This document shows positions 1-8,698 of a stretch of 64,000 nucleotides of DNA, piece after piece (within the stretch, counting starts at the first letter, position 1; the number at the start of each line of letters is the position of its first letter). The translations under genes were made by a program, and so were the position numbers. Below the pieces are notes generated by a model that did no database searches, was not told the DNA's origin, and saw nothing but the letters and a program-made list of their open reading frames with translations. This stretch comes from Shewanella sp. 10N.286.48.A6 (lineage in GTDB: Bacteria; Pseudomonadota; Gammaproteobacteria; Enterobacterales; Shewanellaceae). The stretch covers positions 1-64,000 of the forward strand of contig NZ_MCVI01000022.1 in the NCBI RefSeq assembly GCF_002873135.1, given 5' to 3'.

Positions 1-389
1 GATAAAATAGAACTGGCACTCGCTAACCACCCTAAGCAAAGCCTACGTAACACCATCAGCCAATGGCTACCCAAGCGCTTAGTTGAAGCTTTATTTGAAG
101 CGGCATTACTTGATAAAGCGTTAAACCAGCTAGGTCATGGTGAGCGCGATCAGATAGCACAAGACCTTAATGAATGGTCAATCGTGATGAACGGCACCGA
201 AGGCTATCGCACAGCTGAAGTCACCTTGGGTGGCGTTGATACTAATGAACTATCATCTAAAACCATGGAAGCGAAAAATGTCGCGGGCCTGTACTTTATT
301 GGTGAAGTGATGGACGTCAGTGGCTGGCTCGGCGGGTTCAACTTTCAATGGGCCTGGTCGTCTGGCTTCGCAGCGGGGATGGCGGTTTA
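1..389 (+). repeat. Direct repeat copy A (partner at 3257-3645)
   Basis: Bases 1-389 match 3257-3645 with mismatches only at 163 (g/c), 285 (g/a) and 376 (g/a). Identity breaks at the stop codon (TAG here, TAA in the partner). The true repeat may be longer because copy A runs off the left edge. The repeats bracket the chemoreceptor segment. Confidence 0.95.
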
Positions 390-390
390 G
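1..390 (+). CDS. BaiN/HI0933-type NAD(P)/FAD-dependent oxidoreductase, 3' end only
   Basis: The reading frame is open from base 1 and stops with TAG at 388-390, so this is the C-terminal ~129 residues of a gene that begins before the window. The end carries the typical closing part of HI0933/BaiN flavoproteins: a TAEVTLGGVD stretch, then AGLYFIGEVMDVSGWLGGFNFQ and a final AWSSGFAAG helix. In this family that segment completes the FAD-binding domain. The same 389 bases recur at 3257-3645 with three mismatches. Family assignment is from recognisable motifs; the N-terminal FAD and NAD motifs cannot be seen here. Confidence 0.8.
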   Translation, partial: DKIELALANHPKQSLRNTISQWLPKRLVEALFEAALLDKALNQLGHGERDQIAQDLNEWSIVMNGTEGYRTAEVTLGGVDTNELSSKTMEAKNVAGLYFIGEVMDVSGWLGGFNFQWAWSSGFAAGMAV

Positions 391-864
391 TGTCCCTTTG
401 AATGAAATTGATGGCGACTTTTCATCATCAGATTTTCCCTCAATTGCCAATGACTTGTTCGATAGGTTAGTTGCACATCTTGTGCAATTTTGCCGTTTTA
501 ATACTGCTGTTATTTCACATCAATCTAACCCGAAGCCGTTCAGGGAAGTCTTTAGTTTGTCTGATTTTGGCCTCTAATTAATAATTTAGTCTTTGCCACG
601 TTAACCTCAGTATTTTAGGGTTTTATACTCGTAAGTCTTCCAACGTCGCTGTTTCGCATTCTTTCTTCTCATTGTTCGGCTCTGTAACGTTTGATGTCTT
701 TAGGTTGCGCTTGTTTGCTAATGGTTTCGCATCGGGGTTTGATTGGTGTGTGTAGTGTTATTTTGTTTGGTGGCTCAGTGTTAACGTTATGCTTTTGTTT
801 GGTTTTAGTTGTTGTCGGTGCGACAATTGCCTTTATAACAATAGCAATAAGATTTGGCTGCGTA
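391..864. other. Non-coding stretch between flavoprotein end and chemoreceptor
   Basis: No convincing gene is seen here. A perfect 7-bp inverted repeat with a 3-nt loop (TTGCACA at 471-477, TGTGCAA at 481-487) is followed by TTTT and could be a weak terminator for the upstream gene. The rest is AT-rich and presumably holds the chemoreceptor promoter. An open frame continues upstream from the chemoreceptor start to 691 but its codons look non-coding. Confidence 0.5.
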
Positions 865-2883
865 ATGAAACTTCAAAAGAAACTTCTGTTTTCATTCTTA
901 TTTTTATCACTTTTACCCACATTAATCGTTGGTTTTTTATCAAATAGAATTGCTAGCTCTGCAATAGAGCAGCAAGCATTCTCTCAATTAGTTGCTGTAA
1001 GAGAAATTACCAAGTCACAAATAGAAAATTATTTCGCAGAGCGGCGAGGAGACATGGAGGTGCTTAGGAGCACAATTGAGAAGACCTTGAATTTCGAGTC
1101 TACTGAAGGGTTAAGAGCGTCATCAATCACGATGCATGAGTATTTTGATAATTTCATCGAATCTTATGGCTATTATGATTTATTTCTAATCAATGAGTCT
1201 GGTTATGTCTTCTATACGACAAAGAAAGAAGCTGACTATCAGACGAATCTAATAACCGGTATATACAGTGACTCAGGCCTCGGAGAGTTATTTCGTACCG
1301 TTCGCAGCAGTCAAGAGTTCGAGATGGCTGATTTTAGGCAGTATAGTGCTAGTAATAACGAACCCGCGAGTTTTATTGCCATACCTATAAAAAACCTAAA
1401 GGGGGAGTCAGTCGTAGTTGCGTTACAGCTATCAATTCAATCAATTGATGCCATTATGCATCAGCGGGCTGGAATGGGGAACTCTGGTGAGAGCTACCTT
1501 GTTGGTAGTGATTTACTAATGCGATCCGATTCATTTTTAGATCCTGTCGGGCGATCAGTAAAAGCGTCATTTGCTGGGAATGTTGAATTTAATGGAGTAA
1601 ACACAGAAGCAACTCAGAAAGCATTAACGGGCATTACAGATGAAGAACTGATTGTTGATTATAATGGTAATCCAGTTCTATCAGCTTATACCCCCCTTTC
1701 TATCAATGGTATCAACTGGGCATTGATATCAGAAATAGATGTCGATGAAGCGTTCAGTTCTATTTATAAACTTAACTGGTTAATTGGAATAATTGTTTCT
1801 TTTTTCATATTACTAATAAGTGTGATCGCTTTTTTCATCAGCAAATCAATTACTGGCCCTCTTGGAGGTGAACCTTCTGATATGAGACATATTTCAGAAG
1901 CGATCGCGAAAGGCGATTTAACCATTCAATTTGATGATAGTCGAAACACTGATAGTGTTTATGGTGCAATGAAACTCATGGCTAATAACCTACTAGAAAT
2001 AGTGAGTAAAATAGTCGATAACAGTAGTAGTTTGGCGAGTTCAGCAGAAGAAACAAGCGCACTTAGCTTACAATCAACAACTAGCCTTGAGCAACAAAAA
2101 GAGAGTATTGAACAAGTAGCAACAGCCGTTGAGCAAATGACAACAAGCGTAAATGATGTTGCTCAAAGTGCCTCTAGTGCTGCAGTTTCGGCGCTTTCAG
2201 CTCAAAATAGCTCTTTTAATGCCAATGAGAAAGTTATTGTGACAATTAAAGACCTGTCAGATTTAGATAATGAGATTCAAAGTGCAAGTGAGGTTATTAA
2301 ATCATTAGAAGCTGACTCAAAAGAGATTGGTTCGGTGTTAGATGTCATTCGTGGCATTGCTGATCAAACGAATTTACTAGCACTGAACGCTGCGATTGAA
2401 GCTGCAAGAGCTGGCGATCAGGGGCGCGGCTTTGCTGTTGTTGCTGATGAAGTTCGCTCGCTTGCCTTGAAAACTCAGGATTCAACAAAAAACATCGAAG
2501 TAATGATAGCCAGGCTGCAACGTGCTTCTAATGAAGCTGTTGCTGTGATGGGTGTAAGCCGTGAGGTTTGTAGTCGTACTAGGTCTAATGCGCAAGATAC
2601 CGCTGAAATGATCAAGTCTGTCAACGATGAGATTGGGAGTATCACCCAAATGACTGAACTTATCGCGGCTGCTGTAGAGGAGCAATCATGTGTATCTAAC
2701 GAGATTAGCTTAAATATTACTTCAATTAGCGATGTAGCATATGAGAATTCAGCTGCAGCAAGCCAAGTATCATCTTCAAGTGAAGAAATAAGTAAAATAG
2801 CTTCTACATTAGCGACTCTTTCTGAGCAGTTTAAGATTGAAAGAAATGGTACGTCAGCCTTATCTAATCCAGGTATACGTTAG
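865..2883 (+). CDS. Methyl-accepting chemotaxis protein (transmembrane, Cache-type sensor)
   Basis: Chemoreceptor of 672 residues from ATG 865. A first membrane helix (LLFSFLFLSLLPTLIVGFL, about residues 6-25) leads into a periplasmic sensor of about 300 residues that resembles dCACHE sensors, then a second helix (LIGIIVSFFILLISVIAFF), a HAMP-like segment with the GPLGGEP sequence, and a cytoplasmic signalling domain with the conserved hairpin tip (IRGIADQTNLLALNAAIEAA and GRGFAVVADEVRSLA). It should relay a ligand signal to CheA/CheW. No C-terminal NWETF-type CheR tether is visible. The frame could extend to 691, but that adds an extra hydrophobic stretch, so 865 is preferred although no strong ribosome site precedes it. 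It lies inside a segment flanked by direct repeats and looks more AT-rich than its neighbours, suggesting acquisition. Confidence 0.9.
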   Translation: MKLQKKLLFSFLFLSLLPTLIVGFLSNRIASSAIEQQAFSQLVAVREITKSQIENYFAERRGDMEVLRSTIEKTLNFESTEGLRASSITMHEYFDNFIESYGYYDLFLINESGYVFYTTKKEADYQTNLITGIYSDSGLGELFRTVRSSQEFEMADFRQYSASNNEPASFIAIPIKNLKGESVVVALQLSIQSIDAIMHQRAGMGNSGESYLVGSDLLMRSDSFLDPVGRSVKASFAGNVEFNGVNTEATQKALTGITDEELIVDYNGNPVLSAYTPLSINGINWALISEIDVDEAFSSIYKLNWLIGIIVSFFILLISVIAFFISKSITGPLGGEPSDMRHISEAIAKGDLTIQFDDSRNTDSVYGAMKLMANNLLEIVSKIVDNSSSLASSAEETSALSLQSTTSLEQQKESIEQVATAVEQMTTSVNDVAQSASSAAVSALSAQNSSFNANEKVIVTIKDLSDLDNEIQSASEVIKSLEADSKEIGSVLDVIRGIADQTNLLALNAAIEAARAGDQGRGFAVVADEVRSLALKTQDSTKNIEVMIARLQRASNEAVAVMGVSREVCSRTRSNAQDTAEMIKSVNDEIGSITQMTELIAAAVEEQSCVSNEISLNITSISDVAYENSAAASQVSSSSEEISKIASTLATLSEQFKIERNGTSALSNPGIR

Positions 2884-2984
2884 TTTGGGTCACATCAAAA
2901 TATAAAGTCGGTATCTTATTTCATTCTGCGCATAGATATTTTTATGGGTTTGGCGGCTAAACTCGCTTCAATCAAATACAGCTA

Positions 2985-3018
2985 AATTACCTGATGCCTT
3001 TACAATGGTCAGGTAATT
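2985..3018 (+). terminator. Inverted repeat after the chemoreceptor, possible terminator
   Basis: A perfect 10-bp inverted repeat (AATTACCTGA at 2985-2994, TCAGGTAATT at 3009-3018) with a 14-nt loop lies about 100 bp after the chemoreceptor stop. It lacks a clean T-tract, so termination is only one reading. Confidence 0.45.
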
Positions 3019-3079
3019 ATGATTTAAGAATTTGGAGCTAGCTGCTAGGAGTTAGAGCGATGGGGCTAGATGTTTACGC

Positions 3080-3646
3080 GGTGTTTCGGGTATTGCGGTG
3101 CCATCAACAATCACGGCAGAAGACGGCACTCAGTTTAGCGAAGCATTGTTATTTACTCATCGCGGCTTATCAGGCCCGGCAATTTTACAAATTTCAAATT
3201 ACTGGCAAGCAGGCCAAAGCATTAGTATTAACCTGTGACCCAATGAGTTGGCGAAAGATAAAATAGAACTGGCACTCGCTAACCACCCTAAGCAAAGCCT
3301 ACGTAACACCATCAGCCAATGGCTACCCAAGCGCTTAGTTGAAGCTTTATTTGAAGCGGCATTACTTGATAAAGCGTTAAACCAGCTAGGTCATGGTGAG
3401 CGCGATCAGATAGCACAACACCTTAATGAATGGTCAATCGTGATGAACGGCACCGAAGGCTATCGCACAGCTGAAGTCACCTTGGGTGGCGTTGATACTA
3501 ATGAACTATCATCTAAAACCATGGAAGCGAAAAATGTCGCAGGCCTGTACTTTATTGGTGAAGTGATGGACGTCAGTGGCTGGCTCGGCGGGTTCAACTT
3601 TCAATGGGCCTGGTCGTCTGGCTTCGCAGCGAGGATGGCGGTTTAA
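3080..3646 (+). pseudogene. Truncated, nonsense-mutated second copy of the BaiN/HI0933 flavoprotein gene
   Basis: From about 3080 the frame that ends at 3646 reads GVSGIAVPSTITAEDG, then LLFTHRGLSGPAILQISNYW, classic mid-to-C-terminal sequence of the HI0933/BaiN family. It is interrupted by TGA at 3236-3238, where context (ISINL-stop-PNELAKDK) suggests an ancestral Leu codon TTA changed to TGA. The 5' half of the gene is absent: upstream sequence is not homologous. A start at 3248 would leave a 132-residue fragment without the N-terminal FAD and NAD motifs. It ends 14 bp from the convergent AraC gene, probably the ancestral position of the flavoprotein gene end. Confidence 0.85.
3257..3645 (+). 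repeat. Direct repeat copy B (partner at 1-389)
   Basis: Near-identical copy of 1-389 inside the pseudogene remnant. Three substitutions in 389 bases indicate recent duplication or recent exchange between the copies. Confidence 0.95.
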
Positions 3647-3659
3647 CTGCTGTTCTTGA

Positions 3660-4685
3660 TTATAAAGATTGGTTTAACCAGTATTTAAATTGGCTTGGTA
3701 ATAGCCCCGTCCAGCGTTTAAATGAGCGCCTAAAATTATTGCTATCAGCAAACTGTAATTGCTTGGCGACCGTTAAGTTATTCTCTCCTGATACCGCTAG
3801 CAAAAAGATGGCTTGCTGCATATTGGACTGGTCCTGTAGTTGCTGAAAACTGATGTTATATGCCTTAAGTCTGCGCTTTAACGTGGCGGTGCTCAGGCAT
3901 AGATGATCAGCTATTTGTGGTAAAGAGTAAGAGCGACTTATGAGCAGCAAGCGAATAGCTGCAGGAAGTCCAATGTGAAATGGCGCCGTTTGTTTATATT
4001 GTTTTAATTGCTGCCATGTAAGTTTAGCCCCTTGTGTATTGGTATTTTCAAATGGTTGCTGATGCATTCTTGATGAGTAGCTAATGACACATATAGGTTG
4101 ACTAAACGACAAATCATTGCCTAGGTATTTATAGTATTGATCCAATTGCTTTGGCTTAGCATAGGGCAATGAAAAGTGGCCTTGCCATGTCTTATGGGTG
4201 AGCTTTTTGTAAGTTGAAACTAAACTAGACAGTGTCAGTTCGATAAAAAAGCGTTGTTGAAGTTGGGCGCCAATATCTAATTGCAGCAACAGATGATGTA
4301 GGTTTTTTGTTTGCCAATGCCACCCTTGTAACCAAGGTTGACTGAGCCAATGATATTGATGCCAAAACTTTTGCATTTGACTCAGTCCGCGGCAGCAAAA
4401 AAGGCTCTCCATGAATGTACCACTTTGGGTTGATGACCATTGTTGCCCAAGTAAAAATGGAAGGTCATCACCGGGCCAAAGTGTCAATGCATTTTCAATA
4501 AAAGTCATGAATTGCAAAGGGCTAACTTTGTGATTGTTAAGCTGTAAATCTTGCCTAAAAATCCCCGTTCCTTTGAGTAAGTGATTAATATCCAGTTGTC
4601 GATATTCAAATATTTCTACCACAGTCGCTATGAGAAATTGGCTTTCAATACACTTGTCTGGTGCATAAGCAATAGAGGAAAGCAT
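3660..4685 (-). CDS. AraC-family transcriptional regulator with arabinose-binding-like N-terminal domain
   Basis: Protein of 341 residues. The N-terminal two thirds resemble the AraC-type arabinose-binding fold found in OruR/ArgR-like regulators; the C-terminal ~100 residues form two helix-turn-helix motifs (SLPQIADHLCLSTATLKRRL, then NLTVAKQLQFADSNNFRRSF followed by KRWTGLLPSQFK). It should bind DNA and respond to a small ligand. The start codon follows directly on the TAG of the upstream GGDEF gene (TAGATG), so the two are probably translationally coupled. The ligand and targets cannot be inferred from sequence. Confidence 0.88.
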   Translation of the reverse strand: MLSSIAYAPDKCIESQFLIATVVEIFEYRQLDINHLLKGTGIFRQDLQLNNHKVSPLQFMTFIENALTLWPGDDLPFLLGQQWSSTQSGTFMESLFCCRGLSQMQKFWHQYHWLSQPWLQGWHWQTKNLHHLLLQLDIGAQLQQRFFIELTLSSLVSTYKKLTHKTWQGHFSLPYAKPKQLDQYYKYLGNDLSFSQPICVISYSSRMHQQPFENTNTQGAKLTWQQLKQYKQTAPFHIGLPAAIRLLLISRSYSLPQIADHLCLSTATLKRRLKAYNISFQQLQDQSNMQQAIFLLAVSGENNLTVAKQLQFADSNNFRRSFKRWTGLLPSQFKYWLNQSL

Positions 4686-5582
4686 CTAAACAGCCCTCGA
4701 CCAAATTCTTGCTTTTTTGACCCGATCCATATCCTTATTTATCTTACTAATCATGCTATCTGCGTCTTCTGGGGCTGAGTTTGAGCGTGGTTGGTAATAT
4801 ATGGTAGCGCTGCTGGCTTGGCAGCCTAAACGGGTAATAGCAAGTTGTAACTCTGTGGCCATTGCTTTTGTGAATGATTCTGAAGAGTTAGGTAGCAATA
4901 CTATGAATCTGTCGCCAGCAAAACGGCAGACCAGATCTTGAGCGCGTAATTGGGTACTAAGCATTTGGGCGATATCGGTGAGTAATTTGTCACCTTGAAG
5001 GAATCCATCTCGTTGATTAATCTGTGTAAAGTTATCAATATCAATCATGATTAAGCTTAATGAGTTGTTGAGATTAAGCGTAATTTGATGGCGTATCGCC
5101 CGAGCATCGTAAAGCTTTGTCACTCTATCAACGAGTTTGTGATGCCTAAAAAATTGTTCCCGAGTGCGCAGCTGCTCATTAATGGTAATTTGTTCTTCTC
5201 GCCATAACCACAAGCCGCCAGTCAATGTGAGTAAACCAATCGGTGTGGGTAATTTTTCGAAAAAGGCAAACCAGCCAGGTAAGCTTTGGTTAACAAAAAA
5301 CTCATCCAGTAAATCCATATAGCAGCCTAAGCAGTAACCCAATAAACCAAAAAGTAACAGTTGGGTGACCTTGCCCTTTGGGCGAGCTTGCAGCACCAAT
5401 GCCAGCCAACTTAGCCCAAGTAACAATAATGCTCCTTCCGTCGCAACATCAAGCCAATCTATGCTGCTGTAGATTTGGGGGACAGCCTGCATTAGGCAAA
5501 GCCCGAGCAAAAAACTACAAAGCAAAGTGAGTCCAAGCATAAATTTTGAAGTAAGAATTTTTTGCATGCTGCGTCCATTCAT
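4686..5582 (-). CDS. Membrane-anchored GGDEF-domain protein with degenerate active site
   Basis: 298 residues. The N-terminal ~125 residues contain about four hydrophobic helices, then a GGDEF domain from roughly residue 155 (SLIMIDIDNFTQINQRDG retains the metal-binding D and N-region). The signature loop is FAGDRF instead of GG(D/E)EF, with Gly to Ala and the metal-binding Glu replaced by Arg. That change usually abolishes diguanylate cyclase activity, so the protein may be a GTP or c-di-GMP sensor or simply inactive. No RxxD I-site is obvious at the usual position. A second in-frame ATG lies at 5567. It is co-transcribed with the downstream AraC gene. Confidence 0.85.
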   Translation of the reverse strand: MNGRSMQKILTSKFMLGLTLLCSFLLGLCLMQAVPQIYSSIDWLDVATEGALLLLGLSWLALVLQARPKGKVTQLLLFGLLGYCLGCYMDLLDEFFVNQSLPGWFAFFEKLPTPIGLLTLTGGLWLWREEQITINEQLRTREQFFRHHKLVDRVTKLYDARAIRHQITLNLNNSLSLIMIDIDNFTQINQRDGFLQGDKLLTDIAQMLSTQLRAQDLVCRFAGDRFIVLLPNSSESFTKAMATELQLAITRLGCQASSATIYYQPRSNSAPEDADSMISKINKDMDRVKKARIWSRAV

Positions 5583-5945
5583 TAACTGGGTTTTGTGAAC
5601 AAGATAATAGGATTTGATTACATTTTGATGATGTATTCAGGGGGGTAAATTGGCTCAATGGATGTACTTTTTGTTTGGGGTGTTTGTATTCGCTGTCCGT
5701 TGATAACGGACTTGAAACTAATTGTTAGATATATTTATGAATAGATACAGTGATTTAGTATTTATTGTTAAAGGTGTGGGAACGATTCAATTTGGCAGTG
5801 AAAGTCGTTTTTGGGTAGCTAAGTGAGCGTAAAAGCTGCCACTCCTTTGTTGTTGGAATGTGATTGTAATGTAAGTGTCATCTATCTGTTTTAGCTTTGC
5901 CTGAAACTCATCCGTAACACGCAAACTAAATTAGGATATATCAAT
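5583..5945. other. Divergent regulatory region between GGDEF gene and TonB-receptor operon
   Basis: Contains a perfect 7-bp inverted repeat GTCCGTT-GAT-AACGGAC at 5695-5711 (operator-like) and the Pho-box-like array annotated separately. No gene seen. Confidence 0.6.
5864..5896 (+). promoter_or_regulatory. Pho-box-like array: three 11-bp direct repeats upstream of the phytase operon
   Basis: Three units lie in exact 11-bp phase: TTGTAATGTAA (5864-5874), GTGTCATCTAT (5875-5885) and CTGTTTTAGCT (5886-5896). The PhoB consensus is two CTGTCAT-like heptamers, each followed by 4 AT-rich bases, so the middle pair (GTGTCAT-N4-CTGTTTT) fits 11 of 14 positions. It lies 50-82 bp before the receptor start, in front of a phytase operon, which makes phosphate control sensible. 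No clear -10 box is visible at the ideal distance. Confidence 0.6.
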
Positions 5946-8684
5946 ATGAAGCAGATCGGTTCGTTATCACCGCTCTATCTTGCACTCTTAACCGCCAGTT
6001 TAGCTTTTCCATCCACATCATGGGCTGGCAGAGTCGAGGGCGCGATTAAAGATGAAGCGACAAAGATGCCATTAGAAGGAGCGCTTATTAGTATCGAAGA
6101 GCTCAACCTAAAGCAGGAGTCGAGTCGTGATGGACGCTTCTTTTTCCAAGAGGTACCAGAGGGAAAGTACACTTTAGTGGCAGAGTATTTGGGTGGGGCT
6201 ACTTACCGTTCGCAGATCCAAGTGGGTGAAATTAGCCTTACAAACGCACAAATTGAAATGAAAGGCCAAGGGGTTGAGCATATTCAAGTTGTTGGTCAAC
6301 GTGGCTCCTTGAGCAAGTCGCTAAACCGTCAGCGTGCGGCAGACAACCTCGTTAGTGTATTGAGTGCTGATGCATTGGGTAACTTCCCTGATACCAATAT
6401 TAGCGAGGCACTGCAACGAGTGCCGGGTGTCTCTATTGAGCGTGATCAGGGCGAAGGCCGATTTGTGCGTATTCGTGGGATGGCTCCAGATTATAATGCA
6501 GTATCGATGAATGGTACGCGACTACCATCGCCAGACAGTGATCGCCGCGCAGTGGCATTGGATGTTGTGCCTGCTGACTTATTACAATCTGTTGAAGTCA
6601 CTAAAACGCTGACTCCGGATATGGATGCCGACTCTCTTGGTGGGGCGATTGAAGTTAAAAGCCTATCAGCATTTGACCGTGATGATACCTACTTTAATGT
6701 GAGCGCAGAAGGTAACTATGATGAGATGACCGACAGTGTAAACCCTAAATTAGCAGGTAGTTACAGTGATATTTTTCAAGAAAATATTGGCGTTGCCATT
6801 GCTGCCAGTTGGTACAACCGTGATTTTGGCTCTGACAATGTGGAAACTGGGGGTAAGTGGAGCTTTGATGAGCCTGCAGTACTAGAAGAGGCCGAACAGC
6901 GAGATTATCAGATTAATCGTGAACGAGTGGGGATCGGCGCTAACCTTGATTTTAGACCGAATGAAGAAAATGACCTATTTATTCGAACCCTCTATAGCCG
7001 CTTTATCGATACCGAAACACGTAATGGCAATGAAATTAAATGGGATGATGGCATTTTACCTGATAGCCCAACTGCTGCAGAGGCGACTCGTTCATTAAAA
7101 TCGCGAGAAGAAGACCAGTCTATTTTGTCTGCGGTACTCGGTGGAGAATCTCGATTCGATACTTGGACACTTAATTACCAAGCCAGTTGGAGTCGCGCAA
7201 ACGCTGATAAGCCTCAGTATATTGGTGGTGCAGATTTTGACGGTGAGTTCGATGATGTTGGCTATAAAAATAGCGTAATACCGACAATATCGGCTCCAGA
7301 GGCATTTTATGCCGCAGACGAATATCAGTTAGATAAAGTTGAAATTGCCGAATCTAACACTGTCGATACCATCGTATCTGCTAAGTTTGATTTAAGTAAA
7401 ACTTGGCTGGTGTCTGAAAAACCTGTGGCGTTCAAGTTTGGTGCTAAGTACAGTGCGCGCGCAAAAGAGAATCGAGAAGATATTTGGATTTTCGAAGACT
7501 TTGATGAGCAAGGCTTTACCGATGAGCAGATATCCATGAGCCAGTTTGAAGGTGCCGAACCTAATTATAACCTTGGACGATTTGGTCCATCTATTGCAGC
7601 AGCTCCGGTTTGGGATTTGGTCAATGCTTTGGACAGTACTGCTGCGAAAGATGAGATTGAGTCGCGGATAAATGATTTTGAAATCGATGAAGATATTACC
7701 GCAGCTTACCTTATGGGTCACATTGATATTGATAATCTGCGTTTATTAGCAGGGGTGCGTTTTGAGCACACTGCAATGGTGTCACAAGGTTCTGGTTTTG
7801 ATGAAAGTAAAGATGATTTCTTAGCCAATAACACCGATCGTGATTATCAGCATTGGTTGCCAGGGGTACACCTAAACTATAAATGGAATGATAAAACCGT
7901 CATGCGGGCATCATGGAGCAATACCATTGTGCGTCCTACCTTTGGTCAACTGGCTCCAGGTTTCTTAATTGAGCAAGATGACGACGAGTTGGAAGCGAGC
8001 TTTGGTAACCCTGAACTCGATGCGTTAGAGGCCATGAACTGGGATATTAGCATTGAACACTATATGGGTGGTCTTGGTGTGATCTCTGCTAGCGGCTTTT
8101 ATAAAGATATCACCAACTTTATTTATGAAGCCGATTTGGGTGGCTATGGTAAATACCAAGATTTTGATAAAGCTGAAACCTATGTAAATGGTGATGATGC
8201 CGATATTTTAGGACTAGAAGTGGCTTATGTGCAGGAGTTTGGCTTTATGCCAGAAGGCTGGCGCGGGCTTATCTTTACCTCCAACCTCACCTTAAGTGAC
8301 TCAATGGCGCATATTAGCTGGCAAGATGATGGTCAGCAGGGGCGCGATATTCCACTACCAAGTCAGTCAGAGTTAACCGCCAACGCCTCATTTGGATATG
8401 AAAACCCTTATGTCAGCATGCGACTATCAGCGTCCTACAAATCTGAATATTTAGTTGAGATAACTGAGTTGGATGATGCCGATTTTGATATTTACCAAGA
8501 TGCTCATACGCAGTGGGACTTTGTGGCTAAAAGCTTTATTACAGAAGATATCACGGTGTACTTCAAAGCGATAAATATGACCGATGAACCATTTTATACC
8601 TATACCGGACAGAGCAGTTATAACGCTCAGTACGAAGAGTATGGTCGTACGTTCCAGCTCGGTATTCAGTTCATCAACTATTAA
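5946..8684 (+). CDS. TonB-dependent outer-membrane receptor, probably for phytate or a phosphorylated inositol
   Basis: 912 residues. Signal peptide (cleavage near TSWA-GR), then a carboxypeptidase-regulatory-like beta-sandwich (about 27-110), a TonB-box-like EHIQVVGQRG, a plug domain (DTNISEALQRVPGVSIERDQ, SLGGAIEVKS) and a 22-strand barrel ending in an aromatic residue (QFINY). This architecture matches the large TIGR01782-type receptors seen in Caulobacter, Xanthomonas and Shewanella. An AGGA ribosome site sits 9 bp before ATG 5946. The phytase gene starts 14 bp downstream, so the natural substrate is inferred to be phytate or its breakdown product; the sequence alone does not show this. 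Upstream Pho-like repeats support phosphate regulation. Confidence 0.9.
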   Translation: MKQIGSLSPLYLALLTASLAFPSTSWAGRVEGAIKDEATKMPLEGALISIEELNLKQESSRDGRFFFQEVPEGKYTLVAEYLGGATYRSQIQVGEISLTNAQIEMKGQGVEHIQVVGQRGSLSKSLNRQRAADNLVSVLSADALGNFPDTNISEALQRVPGVSIERDQGEGRFVRIRGMAPDYNAVSMNGTRLPSPDSDRRAVALDVVPADLLQSVEVTKTLTPDMDADSLGGAIEVKSLSAFDRDDTYFNVSAEGNYDEMTDSVNPKLAGSYSDIFQENIGVAIAASWYNRDFGSDNVETGGKWSFDEPAVLEEAEQRDYQINRERVGIGANLDFRPNEENDLFIRTLYSRFIDTETRNGNEIKWDDGILPDSPTAAEATRSLKSREEDQSILSAVLGGESRFDTWTLNYQASWSRANADKPQYIGGADFDGEFDDVGYKNSVIPTISAPEAFYAADEYQLDKVEIAESNTVDTIVSAKFDLSKTWLVSEKPVAFKFGAKYSARAKENREDIWIFEDFDEQGFTDEQISMSQFEGAEPNYNLGRFGPSIAAAPVWDLVNALDSTAAKDEIESRINDFEIDEDITAAYLMGHIDIDNLRLLAGVRFEHTAMVSQGSGFDESKDDFLANNTDRDYQHWLPGVHLNYKWNDKTVMRASWSNTIVRPTFGQLAPGFLIEQDDDELEASFGNPELDALEAMNWDISIEHYMGGLGVISASGFYKDITNFIYEADLGGYGKYQDFDKAETYVNGDDADILGLEVAYVQEFGFMPEGWRGLIFTSNLTLSDSMAHISWQDDGQQGRDIPLPSQSELTANASFGYENPYVSMRLSASYKSEYLVEITELDDADFDIYQDAHTQWDFVAKSFITEDITVYFKAINMTDEPFYTYTGQSSYNAQYEEYGRTFQLGIQFINY

Positions 8685-8698
8685 GGTCAGATACTTTT

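Noticed and set aside
691..864. N-terminal extension of the chemoreceptor from 691
   Set aside because: It would add a hydrophobic, Cys-rich 58-residue segment before a normal signal-anchor; ATG 865 gives the usual chemoreceptor start.
391..3079. Transposon or prophage carrying the chemoreceptor
   Set aside because: No transposase, integrase or terminal inverted repeats are visible; only the gene-end duplication supports insertion.
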